Origin: Phoronis australis | Lineage: Eukaryota; Phoronida; Phoronidae | Assembly (NCBI GenBank): GCA_002633005.1 | Contig: NMRA01000049.1 | Coordinates: 511,189 to 575,188 of the forward strand | DNA length: 64,000 bases | Reading direction: 5' to 3' | Shown here: piece by piece, positions 45,101 through 57,100 of the stretch | Layout of the letters: each line of letters starts with the position of its first letter | How positions within the stretch are numbered: position 1 is the first letter of the stretch | Program-made: the position numbers and the translations under genes | Notes under the pieces: model-generated | Seen by the model: only the letters and a program-made list of their open reading frames with translations | Databases searched by the model: none | Told to the model about the DNA's origin: nothing

Positions 45101-48100
45101 AGTCGTTCTTTAGTTTTGTTTCGTATGTCTCTGAATTGCATTCTCAGTAGCACCAGTGACTGTATGCGCAGTTACCTGTCAGGTGTATTGGGATCCTCAG
45201 TAACACTCGTGTACAAAGTTATCTGTCAGGTGAGATTGATTCGCACTGGCTTTTGACTTCTTCACATCTTCAAGGTCTTCATACTCACAAGTTCTAACAA
45301 TTTTCTTTTGGATTAATGTTAGGGGTTGACCTCCACTGCATTGTAGCAAGTGTAGTATTTGGCCTCTGCCTATCATTGTTAGAAGCTAACTATTATTATA
45401 AATTTCTTTATTTAGAAATTGCCTAATATAATTGCCCCTGTAGATTACTATAAGCTAATTGTCTCTCATCCAACAAATCATGTGGGAGATAGAGTGAAAT
45501 ACATTGGCTAATTCTATGATAACCACTCCAGCNCTCTGTCTTCATTTGTGTATCCCTCTTATGTGTTTTACATGCGTTCATTAATGAAATAAAAATGGTT
45601 TCTGGTGTTTGGTGCAACAGGCCTGACTGAGCGGCCTGTGCGCATGTGATACGACATGTATCAGACCACCTACACTATATTTTTATAAAAAAGAAAAAAA
45701 ACAAATTTCAGTTGTCTGCCATATGGTGTCCTGAAATGGCAAGATTTTATTGCATCAGTACCATTTTATTTTTGAAAACTAACACCGGATGTTTGCAGAC
45801 AGTTCAGTTTTCCTCTTTAGAGTTTTTTACGGTAGTTCCAAAACTTATAATGAAATTTTCTTTTAGTCGTTCTTTAGTTTTGCTTCGTATGTCTCTGAAT
45901 TGCATTCTCAGTAGCACCAGTGACTGTATGCGCAGTTACCTGTCAGGTGTATTGGGATCCTCAGTAACACTCGTGAACAAAGTTATCTGTCAGGGGTGAT
46001 TGATTCGCACGGGCTTTTGGCTTCTTCACATCTTCAAGGTCTACATACTCACAAGTTCTCACAATTTTCTTTTGGATTAATGTCAGGGGTTGACCTCCAC
46101 TGCATTGTAGCAAGTGTAGTATTTGGCCTCTGCCTATCATTGTTAGAAGCTAACTATTATTCATTTCTTTATTTAGAAATTGCCTAATATAATTGCCCCG
46201 GTAGATTACAATAAGCTAATTGTCTCTCAACCAACAAATCATGTGGGAGATAGAGTGAAATACATTGGCTAATTCTATGATAACCACTCCAGCTATGATT
46301 AATTTCACGCTTATCAGGGCGAGGTTCTCCATTTTACCTGCACGTAGTGGCATTCCGTTCTGACTGATATCCACAGAGGTGAAGGGCTTACTGACTGGGA
46401 GATGCCTGTGGAGTACTTGTAGTCATTGTATGTTCATGAACCAAATTTATTAGATTGTTAAGGAGTCCTGGACAGCCTCAAAGATGGATCGCAATGCTCA
46501 GGCTGGGAGTACAAGTGACATTCCTATTGGGTTTAACATTGCCTATGGACCAGTAATGAACAATCCCAGCTATGGCATTGGTAAGTATCAACACGGTGGG
46601 GGTACTCCCATAGAAGAAGTGCACAGAAAGTGACACTTAAGTGGGTGACTTTTTCACGACTAGTTTCTTTGTTAAAGGTATCATTTCTGGCAAAAGAAGA
46701 TTTGGAACTGACAAAGGCTCATTTTTTCAACTGTAAAGATCTGCAAAAAGGCTCTTAACGAATTTTTCGTAACTTGTAGCAAAATTTGTACTGATTTTGA
46801 CACGGGCCCTCTTCTGGTATTTGTCCAGACTTAATGAGTTTAAAACACAGCTGTTGAAGGATCTCCACAAAACTGAGGGTTAGGCTTATGGAATACGCCC
46901 CACCAAAGGGCAGTGTTCATGGAAAAAAACTGTGAAAGAGCTCCCTACAAATGGGTCCCTTTTCTAATCCACTCTCTAGTCTGAACGGGAGGAGAACTCT
47001 GGAATTTCCAGCAGCTCCCGGTCAAAATTATAATGCAGTACCCTCCTCCCAGTGTCAGGTATTACCTAAGGTGTGATAGTGGTCACCAGAGTAACAAGAC
47101 TATAAATGTGCTGCTTTTTCTATCATGCTTACACTGAAAGGGGAGTGCCTCCTAAATCACGCCTACGCTGTGAGTTGCCGTGGAACAACTAGACCATGAG
47201 CATCTTGTCCCTGTTCATCCGAGCATCGATTCTATACATCGCATCCACACTAAACATCGTACACCTTGCGACAAGTATAGCACAAATATGTATGTATAGG
47301 ACAGTGGAAGCGCAAGCGCAAGCGCACTGCTAGTAACTCCTGCCACCTACAACACTATGGCGTGCACTGTGACACGTGACTCTCAAACATGTTACTCCTC
47401 CTCTGTAAGGTGTGGTAAGCTTTCGCACACAAGATGCCTAGGCGCAGATAGTGCCAACGCCACTACTAAATCAACTTGTTCATGTAAAAATTCTTCAGTT
47501 TGGGAATTACAGCTCAACGTGACACAGACTGGTGAAATCACTCATTTACTACAAAAATAACTTTCCAAGAAAATTTACTTTGCTATTACCATGGTTTCTA
47601 TGGCGTAGCTATACTATTACCAAACAACATTTGGTAAAATTTCAAGCATTTGCAACAATGTGGTAAGCCTCTGCAAAAATAGCAATGTGGCGATTTTAGC
47701 AATTATTTTTGTCCTGTATTGAAGCGATTTTTAATGGTATAGCACTTAAACATGAGGTAACGTTAATTTGATGGTACAGAAAATAAAATGTCACTTGTCT
47801 ACCATATTGTGGTGAGATTTTCCATAATTGTTCTTTTGGATGCTGTTTCCAGGGGTGAATGGTTTGTTTGCATTCAGGAGGTCAAAAATCCACATTTATT
47901 CAGGGCAAGATTATCTTGTTGATTCACAATTAAACATGGATCTCAAGTGCCTAGGATGTGCCATCTGGCTAGTGGGAAGTCTTTAATCTTTGCATAAAAT
48001 TAGTTGCCTGGCAACATAAGAAATCAATTAAAGCCATATCGATGCTGGACACCTAGCTTGAGGACAAGTCGCATTTGGGAACTTGGCGAAAATCCCTGGT

Positions 48101-51100
48101 CACCAAGCAAAATCTGAGGTCACCAAGTCGGAGGTTACCAAACCTGATGTTGAAGTCATCGCCAAAAAAGGTCATGCTGTACTCCGTTCTCGGAAACTTG
48201 AGCATACCTCTTATATTTCTATCGTAAAAAATATGCAACATTTAATCTTTGACTTAATTCCTCCTGCCAGCGAAGATAGAACGCAGTCATTTGCAATACA
48301 CTGGAGGTGTATGTTTCACCGATCTTGCCCGATTTTTGTCAAAGTTTTCCGACTTCTGTCTACTTCCTGTTGTAATTTATGCGCATGTTTGATGTGTGCT
48401 GACTGCTGTGGTGGCAAACGTTACTGATTTCACAAAATAAACGGAACCATTATGAACCAAAGGTATTGATTCTAGGAAAACTTAGTAATTTAATGTTTGG
48501 ATTTCAACACAAACTTTGAAAAGAATTTCAGGGGAATTAGTGGCTGACTTTAATACTCGCAGTGACGACTTCATGGCGACTCCATGGCGACTTGGGATTT
48601 TTCCCTGGCAACCTGCAGGTTGCCAAATCGAGCACTGCACATAGACCACGGTCCTTAAAAATGTGTGTTTGTCTCGAGTTGGGTGTTCCCAATTTTGGAT
48701 AGTTTGAAAAGTAGGAGTTGATTTTATTGTCGCTGTGGTTAGATTTGGCTCTGCTTGCTACCTTGGCATGAAGTCCGGTTTAGAGTTAATGATCTAACAA
48801 TTCCTGGTGTAAATGTTTTCAAGCAAAATCTAATTTTGGATTAGAGGGCCTATAATGCCAGCAGGTGAGGAACACCTAACATGAGCATTTGCGAGTTGTC
48901 ATGGCACAAGTTATCAGGGCGTGAGTTGCTCCACTTCAGCAGTGGCATATACAAGATATTTTCGCAAACTGGATCAGGACGGGAGTCAAATATACAATGA
49001 AAGTGTACACGTGTTTGGATAAGCAATGGCGTACATCCAAAACAATGTGGTCACCTGCACAATGAAAGATGTCCCCTACCGCCTTGTCCCAGTTGGCAGA
49101 AATTTATCCTGTGTTACTTGCTGTACCTCTCAAACCAGTAACAAAAATAGCCAAGCAGTATTTTACACACATACTACTTGCATCTGTTCCGAGCAGCTGC
49201 TCTGTGTAAAATGCTGCTGTCAGACTTAACTTGTGGTTCCACTGCCCATAGTCTACCCAGTTGTGTATTATGCAATATATTGTAGTGCAACTGGGCTCAG
49301 CTATTCATGAGAGTACAGACATATACAAGTGAACTCCAGCTTAAAGTACATGCTGGTTTACTTACAGAGTTTGATTGTGCAAGACTTAAATTGGAATGAC
49401 TTACAGGGACAGGTGGGGATAGGTGGGACCTTACAGGTCTGCATATGCAGCCAAGGAGTATAAAACTATTGATTTTAACTCATTATATGTTTTTGAAAGT
49501 AGAAAGCTCGCAGAATGTTATTTGTGTTTTATTTACTAATCTGTTATTAATTATTGGGTCACGTGGTATATTGAAGGTATACTGATTGCTAAACAGTGGT
49601 ATCAGTTATCAATAGCATGCTCAATTTTTTTTATTTTATTTCAATTAGAAATTCAAGGTGAGGTCTCAAAAACACTGCTACAAGTTTCTAAAATATTATT
49701 TCGTTTTTCGTTTTTGTACTATTTTAAACTTTTTTCATGAAAATCACTAATAATCTCATGCAAAAGCAGAATTTAAAAATAATTCCTTATTTTGTTTTTG
49801 AAAACATTGCGTAAAGCACACTTTGTGAGATGTGATGTTTCGAAGTTAGCCAATTTATTTTAGTTCTGTCCGAACACCGACTTACCCTAGAACCTTGTGC
49901 TTTTCTGCAACTTACCCTACTAAGTGGAGCATCCACACACGCACGCATGCTCGCACGCATGCTTACACACTTATCCGATAACTAGCGCAAGACAAAGTTG
50001 TTGCTCTGTGCGCAACAGTGAAGATCTGATGTGAATACGGGGTACAAAAGCAGACTTGTCTCACCATTTGTATGCAGGCCTTTATACAGCGTACGTCCTG
50101 GGCGTCCATATGGATGCCCTAGCACTAATCTGGAGGCTCTGGCAAGGATGCCCAATGTATCATTTGGACGCCCACTGTCAATAGGAACCTTTCAAGTTTG
50201 GACTCTGTAATGAATACTAGGAAGACTCTGAAGGCTTACAGTGGGGGGCTATTTTTTCAAAGCAGGAAGAAATATACAATGTATATACAAAGTATATACA
50301 ATGTTGCTATGCTCACACTTGGTTGATAGCATTGTAAAAGTCTTGGTCTACATTTTTTTAGTAAAAATGCTCACTACAGAAGGCTGTTTTGTAAATTTGG
50401 ATGTAAAAACCTTGGTTTATGCATTGTTTTTGTAAAAAAATCTGTGTGTTTGGGGTGATTGCTGGGGATACGTGGGGGGTTTTCGCGTTGGAATCATGGA
50501 CGCCCTGGAATATTTGGAACCCCACTTTGGACACCGTATTTTCGAAATCCTGGATAAAGGCCTGTATGTATGTCTGTTGATTACTTCTGCCTTGCACCAA
50601 CCTTTTGGTTAGAAGTAAGGTGTCTCAAGTGGGGCAAGCTGGACTAGTTTTTAGCCTCGTCTACTCACAGCCTGCCCTATAACAACTTAACTAATAACTG
50701 GGGTAAGGCGGAAGTTGTCTTCTTTGTATATGCAACTGAAGCTGATAATTACTTCCGCCCTACACCACTTTTGCCACTTAAGTAGCATCCAGATAGCCTC
50801 CAAGCCTAGCAACAACTCTTCTAGTTGTAACTTGTTCCAGGGCAAGTCTGTGTGTGGACAACGCATTACACCGCGTAACCATTAAAATGACACTAGTTAA
50901 TGTGCAACAGCTGACAATGGGTTGAGACAGAGCAATGGGTGTTATCTTCTCACTGTGTTACTAGTTTCTGTATTTCTGAACAGAAGGTGGCAAGGCAGTA
51001 TCACCACCAGCCCTTTCTGTTGCGCATTCATCATAAAATTTATAATAGCTGGGCCCAGACATTGGGCAAACTGGCATGATGATGCAACCAAAGGTGTAAA

Positions 51101-54100
51101 TGGAATTTGACATGTAGCATGAATTATCACTTTGGTTTTAGATTGTTATCTTGTTCTATGTCAAGCTCCTTTAAATGCAAATTGGTATCAAACCTCTTGT
51201 GTAACACTGATAATAGACAACCAAATTTAAGTGCCATTCGCAGGCAGACTTGCCCTTGAACAAGTTACTCCTGGAACAAGTTGTTTCCAGGTTTGGAGGC
51301 TGTGTGTTTTAAACTAGTGTAACTTAACCCACTTGTGACAACTTACTCCACCTTAGGTGGGGTGACCAATGTTCTAGGGTAACTTGTGCCACTTCTAATC
51401 GCTATGTGGCTGCAAAACTGGGGCAAGGCAGAAGTAAGCACGCAGCGACATCTTACGCCTTGCCCTAGTTATTGGATATGTGTGGGTGTGTGGGTGTGGG
51501 TGCATAAGCCAAACATAGGAATTGACCCAGTAGAGTATTTGCGCTATATCGGTTTTGAATCTGCGTATATTGCAAAATATTGCCCCACTCCTTGGATGGG
51601 GAAGTGTAGGACTACGCAAACAACCAGATGGTTTCCAACCTCTAATTTGTGATGTATTCAGAAGCAGTTCAATTTAGCAGCATGCTTATCTCTTGGGACT
51701 TATCTTCTAGAGGCATTCCATGGTAACTGCAGCATTTGGGCTCAATGTCATTAGACATTTATAATCAGTTTCTACATGGAATTGCAAGGCCATTGTCTCC
51801 AGGTGTAGGATCGAGAATTGGATTGTGTACATCCTCATCTATGTTTAAGTGCCGTCCACGCACACGCACACACACACACACACACGCACACACACACACA
51901 CACACTTAACCTTAAACAAGTTACTCAGGAACTGGTTGTCTCTTGGTTAAGGCTGCCTGGATGTTTTTTTTTTCATAAAAGACCAGTGGCAATAAATTAT
52001 TGCTTAATACTATTTCAAGTTTTGTACCACATAAACCATAAAAAATATTTTGAAATATTGTTGCATGCTGGCAACAATGTTTGAAGCACTTGAAAAATAA
52101 AAAGGGCAATTTTGGCAATTATTTTTCAAGGCTTGGAATTAAATTTCCTCTTTAAGAAATGTCCTCTTTTTTGTTTCAATTTCCTCTTATTTGATTTCCA
52201 GTTTCCTCTTTTATTATCTCTTTTTTATCATTACTTTTACTTTATTCATGCAAAAAGATATTTCACTTAAATTTTACATCACAAAAATATTTGTATCACG
52301 CAAGCCTATTTATTTGTTGAATGATACATCACCTGAAAAATTTTTCTCTTTTTGTCATTGGTCATTTCAAGCCCTGTTTTTTTACAATAGCGGTGAGTAA
52401 AAACTGCTGTTGACTTTGGATTACCGTCAATTTCCAATTGAATGTAGACATGCTTCCTTTGTTGTACTCTATTCCATGGCTAATGAGAGTACTGATAAAG
52501 CCAATATCTGTCATTATGTTCTGGTTTGAACGAGCCCCTATGGGATTTCAAGTGCATTCAAACATTCTGAATCCTGTTATTGGGTGCTGGTAAAATCAAG
52601 AAAAATGATTACCAAGTTCATTGATGGGCTTCTGACGTTGTAAATCCCACTGTTTCTGAAATTATAGTCAGTTATTGTCAGTTGGTACCAGAATGTGTAA
52701 TTTTATGTACATCCTAAATTCTTGAAGTTTTTATGTTTACCTTTGAGAGTATGTTTGCTGAACTTTTACTCATTTACTCATTATATGTGCAACTATAACT
52801 GCCCAGTTGCATTTAGATGTGTAATGGAACTAGAGCAGTTGATCGAGAGCAACTTGCTCTACGTGTACGTCTTCCGCGGTATCAATTTGCTCTGTGCCAG
52901 TCATGTTTACACACACTCTTACGCTGGATCATCTGTTCCTCGTTAGTTGCTCCATGACAATTGTCTCCCATGTAAACGCTACTATTTTGTGTCTTAAATT
53001 GGTGAGATTTTATCTTAGTTTCTGTAGGCCACTGCCTTTTGGCTAAAGTGCTGTCCTCACACAAGCTTACCTTAGTGAGTATTGTCCAGACGTTAAACTA
53101 GCACAACTTACCCCAGTGGTGACAACTTATTCCACATTATTGAGGTGGGGTAACTTGTTCTGGGGGTAACCTGCACCACTTGTAATCGCTATTTGGTTGC
53201 CAAAGTGGGGTAGGGGTAGTACCGGGATTTTCCGTAGATAAGCCCATGGGCTTGTATTCGGAAAATGAAAAATTTCAGATGTTTTAGTAACACCAAATAA
53301 ACGCCCGGGAATTTATTCGGAAAAGGGGGATGTTTAAACGGAAAGTCACAGGTTTCTTGACTTTGACACTTAAAATGTGTTTTGAAATTCTATGTTAATG
53401 CAGTAGTTCGTTATCACTGTGTTCATTTTTGTAAATGATAGATGCTACACAAAACTGAACTTGTGACTAAAAGTTGGCTTTTAAGAGGAAATTTTCCAAA
53501 TAAACACCCCAGTCTATCTGGACACTTGACACCTCAAGTTGTTACACCAAGTAAAAGCCCATGGAGGTTTCATTGGAGTGGGCTTATCTACGGAAAACCC
53601 TGGTAATCATCAGCTACGTTTGCATTTATACAAACAGTTTTCTTTTGCGCCGCCATTCTCTCATTAGGTGTTCATTGTCACTCACAGAGCGACAACTTCC
53701 GCCTTGCCCTAGTTATCGGACTTATGTGTGTGGACGCTTCACTTAAAAGTGGGGTAAGTTGCACTAGTGGCCGGACTTAACAATAGGCATGCTTCTCTAT
53801 CTGAGATGATCTTGTGTATTAGTGGGTGTTGTCTATCAATATAACCAGGTCGTTGCTAGGCTGATATCAGAAGGTTGGAAGGCTTGGTCTTAGGTTGATG
53901 CAATAAATTAGCCAGGTCAATCAAGAGGTTTTTTACTAGATTTTACTCAAATATGTTTGGCAGGACGTGATTTTTTACTGGTTAATACATAAGAGCGCAC
54001 TTATGTCTAGGTTGTATATCAAAGATATTTCAGTCTACATCTCGGGTAGTTGTTTCCTTATTTTCCCATGTTATGGCACTGTTAACACATAGTCAGGGAT

Positions 54101-57100
54101 GTTCCAAGTTTATGGACTGAAATGTCTAGTACCTTATTTTTAGGCCATTTCTGCATACTCCCATATGTAAGATATTCCCAGGATGTATCGTATACTTTGT
54201 GAGTGACAATTTTATAAATAATTCAGGTGAAAATGAAATGGGACATATCACAAGAATATTAAAAGTATGATTGCAAAATGGACAAATATGTATCTTGATC
54301 GACATAACGATGAAATCTCACCAATTCGAGACGCAGCAAGGCGTTTGCGTGAAATTTTATCTTTTCATTTTTTCCACAACATGAATAGTTTTCTGTGTTC
54401 AAGTTGAGTACCACGGCTATCGCCGAGGGAATAGTTTGGAAAAGTGTCGTCATCCTTGATAATGCTAGAAGCCCTTGAAAAATGAAAAAGTGCAAATTTA
54501 GCAATTATTTTTGTCCGAAACTGGTTAGATTTTACGGAAATCCATTAATGTTCAAAAGAACTCAATATTGCGCTTGTTTATTTTTACTAAATTTGGCTTG
54601 GTACCAAAATCTAAAATGTCTTCATCAATTTTGTGTTGGATGGCTCAGTGAAGTGGGGTTCTGGAGGGAGTTGTCTTGAAGCATGGTCACAAGTAACTGG
54701 AGGGCACCTATTGTAAAAATTGGTGTATTTCATGGTGCTTGAGTGCCATGAATTCTCAAATCAGTCCTTAAATTGTTATTTTGATTTTGATAAATTGTCT
54801 AATAATTGGATTTATTGTCTGTTGGCCTAATTTTTACTGGTGATATTTTTGGCATTTTTGTAAAATTTTCTGTTACAGACCAGGTGTTTTGTCTAGTCAC
54901 ACTCACAGTTAAACAGTAGGTGAGAGACTGAATTCTCAAGAATGATTAGTAAGTTCAACATGTCCACTTGGTCAATTAAACTGTAGTGAGGCCATAATGT
55001 TCAATCCAGTCAAGTTTGTGGTGTGTCACCCCATTGCAGGCTGTCATATGCTGGCTGCACTAGCTGTGATGTTCTGTGAAATCTAATGGCTATCACTGCT
55101 TGTTGAATTCATGTTGCAATGCATACACTCCAGGAGTATTGATTAGTCAGACTGACTCTGGCAGTTGTGCAACACTGGGGCAGTCAAAGCAAACAATGGA
55201 ATGTGATTTATGTTTTGTTATTGCTGAAGAAATATCTTATGTGTTGTTAGTTTTGTTATCTACACATCATGCTGAAAACATTCATGAGAAAGATAGTGGT
55301 CTAAGTTGCAAAAAATAGCCCAGCTCAGTGTGTCCTGTGGTAAATGCACTTTGTCTTGTCCGAAATGTTTTCCCCAAACTAGACATTTGCAAAATCAGCG
55401 GTGAAGAAAGTAGTGTCATTGGTCCATTGGACATAGACAAAGTAGATCTCATGTGTAGTCACAGCTTGTTACAAATTTTTACCAAAAGATTTGGAAATAA
55501 TGCCTGATAACTAAATGGTTTTCATAGTTAGCGGCATAATCATTTTCCAATATGACGACAACATGTTGAAAATTGGTGGGAGACTAGATGATGACAGAGT
55601 ATGTTTTGTGTAAACGTGCAGCGCCACCTACAGTTTCTATGTTAATTGGATAGAGGTTTTGAAACAGTGTAATTTCATAGCGTTTTTAAAAATTCTTTGC
55701 TCTTACTATGTCATGAAATCACCATTGTTTTGGAGTGAGCGTGAGCTTCAAATGATTCAGGTAAAGTAAAAAACTTTTGCTGAATGTTCTTGAATGAAGC
55801 AATTCGTGTTTCTTCTTCGGAAACGGAATTTGAAATTGGATCGAACAGAAGTTATTTTTGTACCTTTGCAATGCCGAGGAGTTGTATGTTGTCTTAAGGG
55901 ACTGTTTTGAAATATTAGACATGCTATTGATTCAAAGTTCTTTCTTTCATAAAAAAATATTTAGACTAAAACTGTAGACTTGACAGGCTTATTGTGAAGC
56001 ACGATGCTTGTGTGGTATGTGTTTTCATGAACTTTGACATCTGGCCTTTAATCTTTCATCTTTGACCTGAGTGAAAATGCTCCCACAGGTAATCACTGTT
56101 TACTCAAACATAACCAAAAATCACAGGGGAGACCATTAGACCTTTGGTGTGTTTTTAAGTGTGACCTTATAATAGGTTTATTTTTAGGCAATAGACAGAA
56201 AATCTCAGAAAGCTGCATTTATGTGTTTAGTATCACCTGTTGATGTGTTTTATGCATTTAGCTAATATCTGCATTGCTGTATTTGGAATTATCAAACTTT
56301 CCCACAGCCTCTCCCTGCGGTATGCTGTTCAGGAATTGTGTTCTGTCATAGGTGTGGACCTGATGCATTCATGTGTAAACTTAATCTGAAGTTATGCTGT
56401 CTGTGTGCTGGGACACTCCACCTAGTTATATTGTTTGTGGACAACCTGGTTATAGTTCACCTTTATTCATTTCCATTCAACTTGTATGACTGGTTGACAA
56501 GAGCTACTGGGAGTTTGGTTTCACTTCCTGGATGTGTGAACCCAGGTGTTCTGCCTGTGCAACTTTCTCTGGGAAATCCAGATTTCTTGTGCTGTTTGTC
56601 AACTGAGTGATACCAGTGTACCCGGAGTATTACTGTTTGCTGTCTGTCCCGCCTAGGACCCTCTGTTTCTCCAAGGCTAAGTGAACAGGATTTGACATCC
56701 ATGGAGGCTTGAATTATGCAATCCACCTTTAAGTGTCACTGGTGACCCTGCAGTTGGATTGTGCAAGAGGTTTAATATCAGACAATACCTGTACCTCTGT
56801 GTCCTGTAAACCTCAGCAATTACCTGTAGCAGAGGAGCGCTCTTGCTGGGTTGAACTTGTTGGATTTTTCTTTTAACTTTGATTGGAGTATCAAGACTGT
56901 GAATCACCATGTCAGGTCATGAAATGAAAGAGATCGTCGTTGTCGATGATACTACTAAGGGGACTGTCATCAAACTTGGTGGTGATCACGATGACCCTTC
57001 AGGACCTGTTATCACCAGTCATCCTATATCAAAAACTAAAAGTGGGCCACCAACTTTTACCCCACCCCCTCCCCCAAAAGACGCGCCACCCCCTCTAGAG

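Larger units (their letters stand above)
39140..46483 (+). other. Intron 1 of the unidentified gene (7.3 kb)
   Basis: It contains hairpin copy f (39618-39760) and one member of a diverged repeat pair (41610-41850). It also contains a FAM-T-like fragment near 43390, a tRNA-headed SINE (44668-44940) and a direct duplication around the N at 45533. No coding exon was recognised. Confidence 0.55.
46581..56908 (+). other. Intron of the unidentified gene (10.3 kb)
   Basis: It contains FAM-T-type repeats (near 47690, 52080, 54300, 54500), a TIR element (50069-50571) and copies of a CTTACCCCA-rich repeat (about 49880-50050, 50620-50790, 51240-51490, 53055-53790). A second TIR element (53220-53605), a CA microsatellite (51857-51905) and a diverged repeat (55575-55900) also lie here. 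No exon was recognised. Confidence 0.55.

Noticed and set aside
45646-45999. 117-residue + strand frame and its twin at 44948-45256
   Set aside because: Both are the same repeat translated in the two duplicated copies; substitutions are not biased to silent sites and there is no domain.
48083-48427. 114-residue + strand frame with a repeated KSEVTK
   Set aside because: No domain, no splice context in the phase of the surrounding gene, and the start is a local GTCACCAAG duplication.
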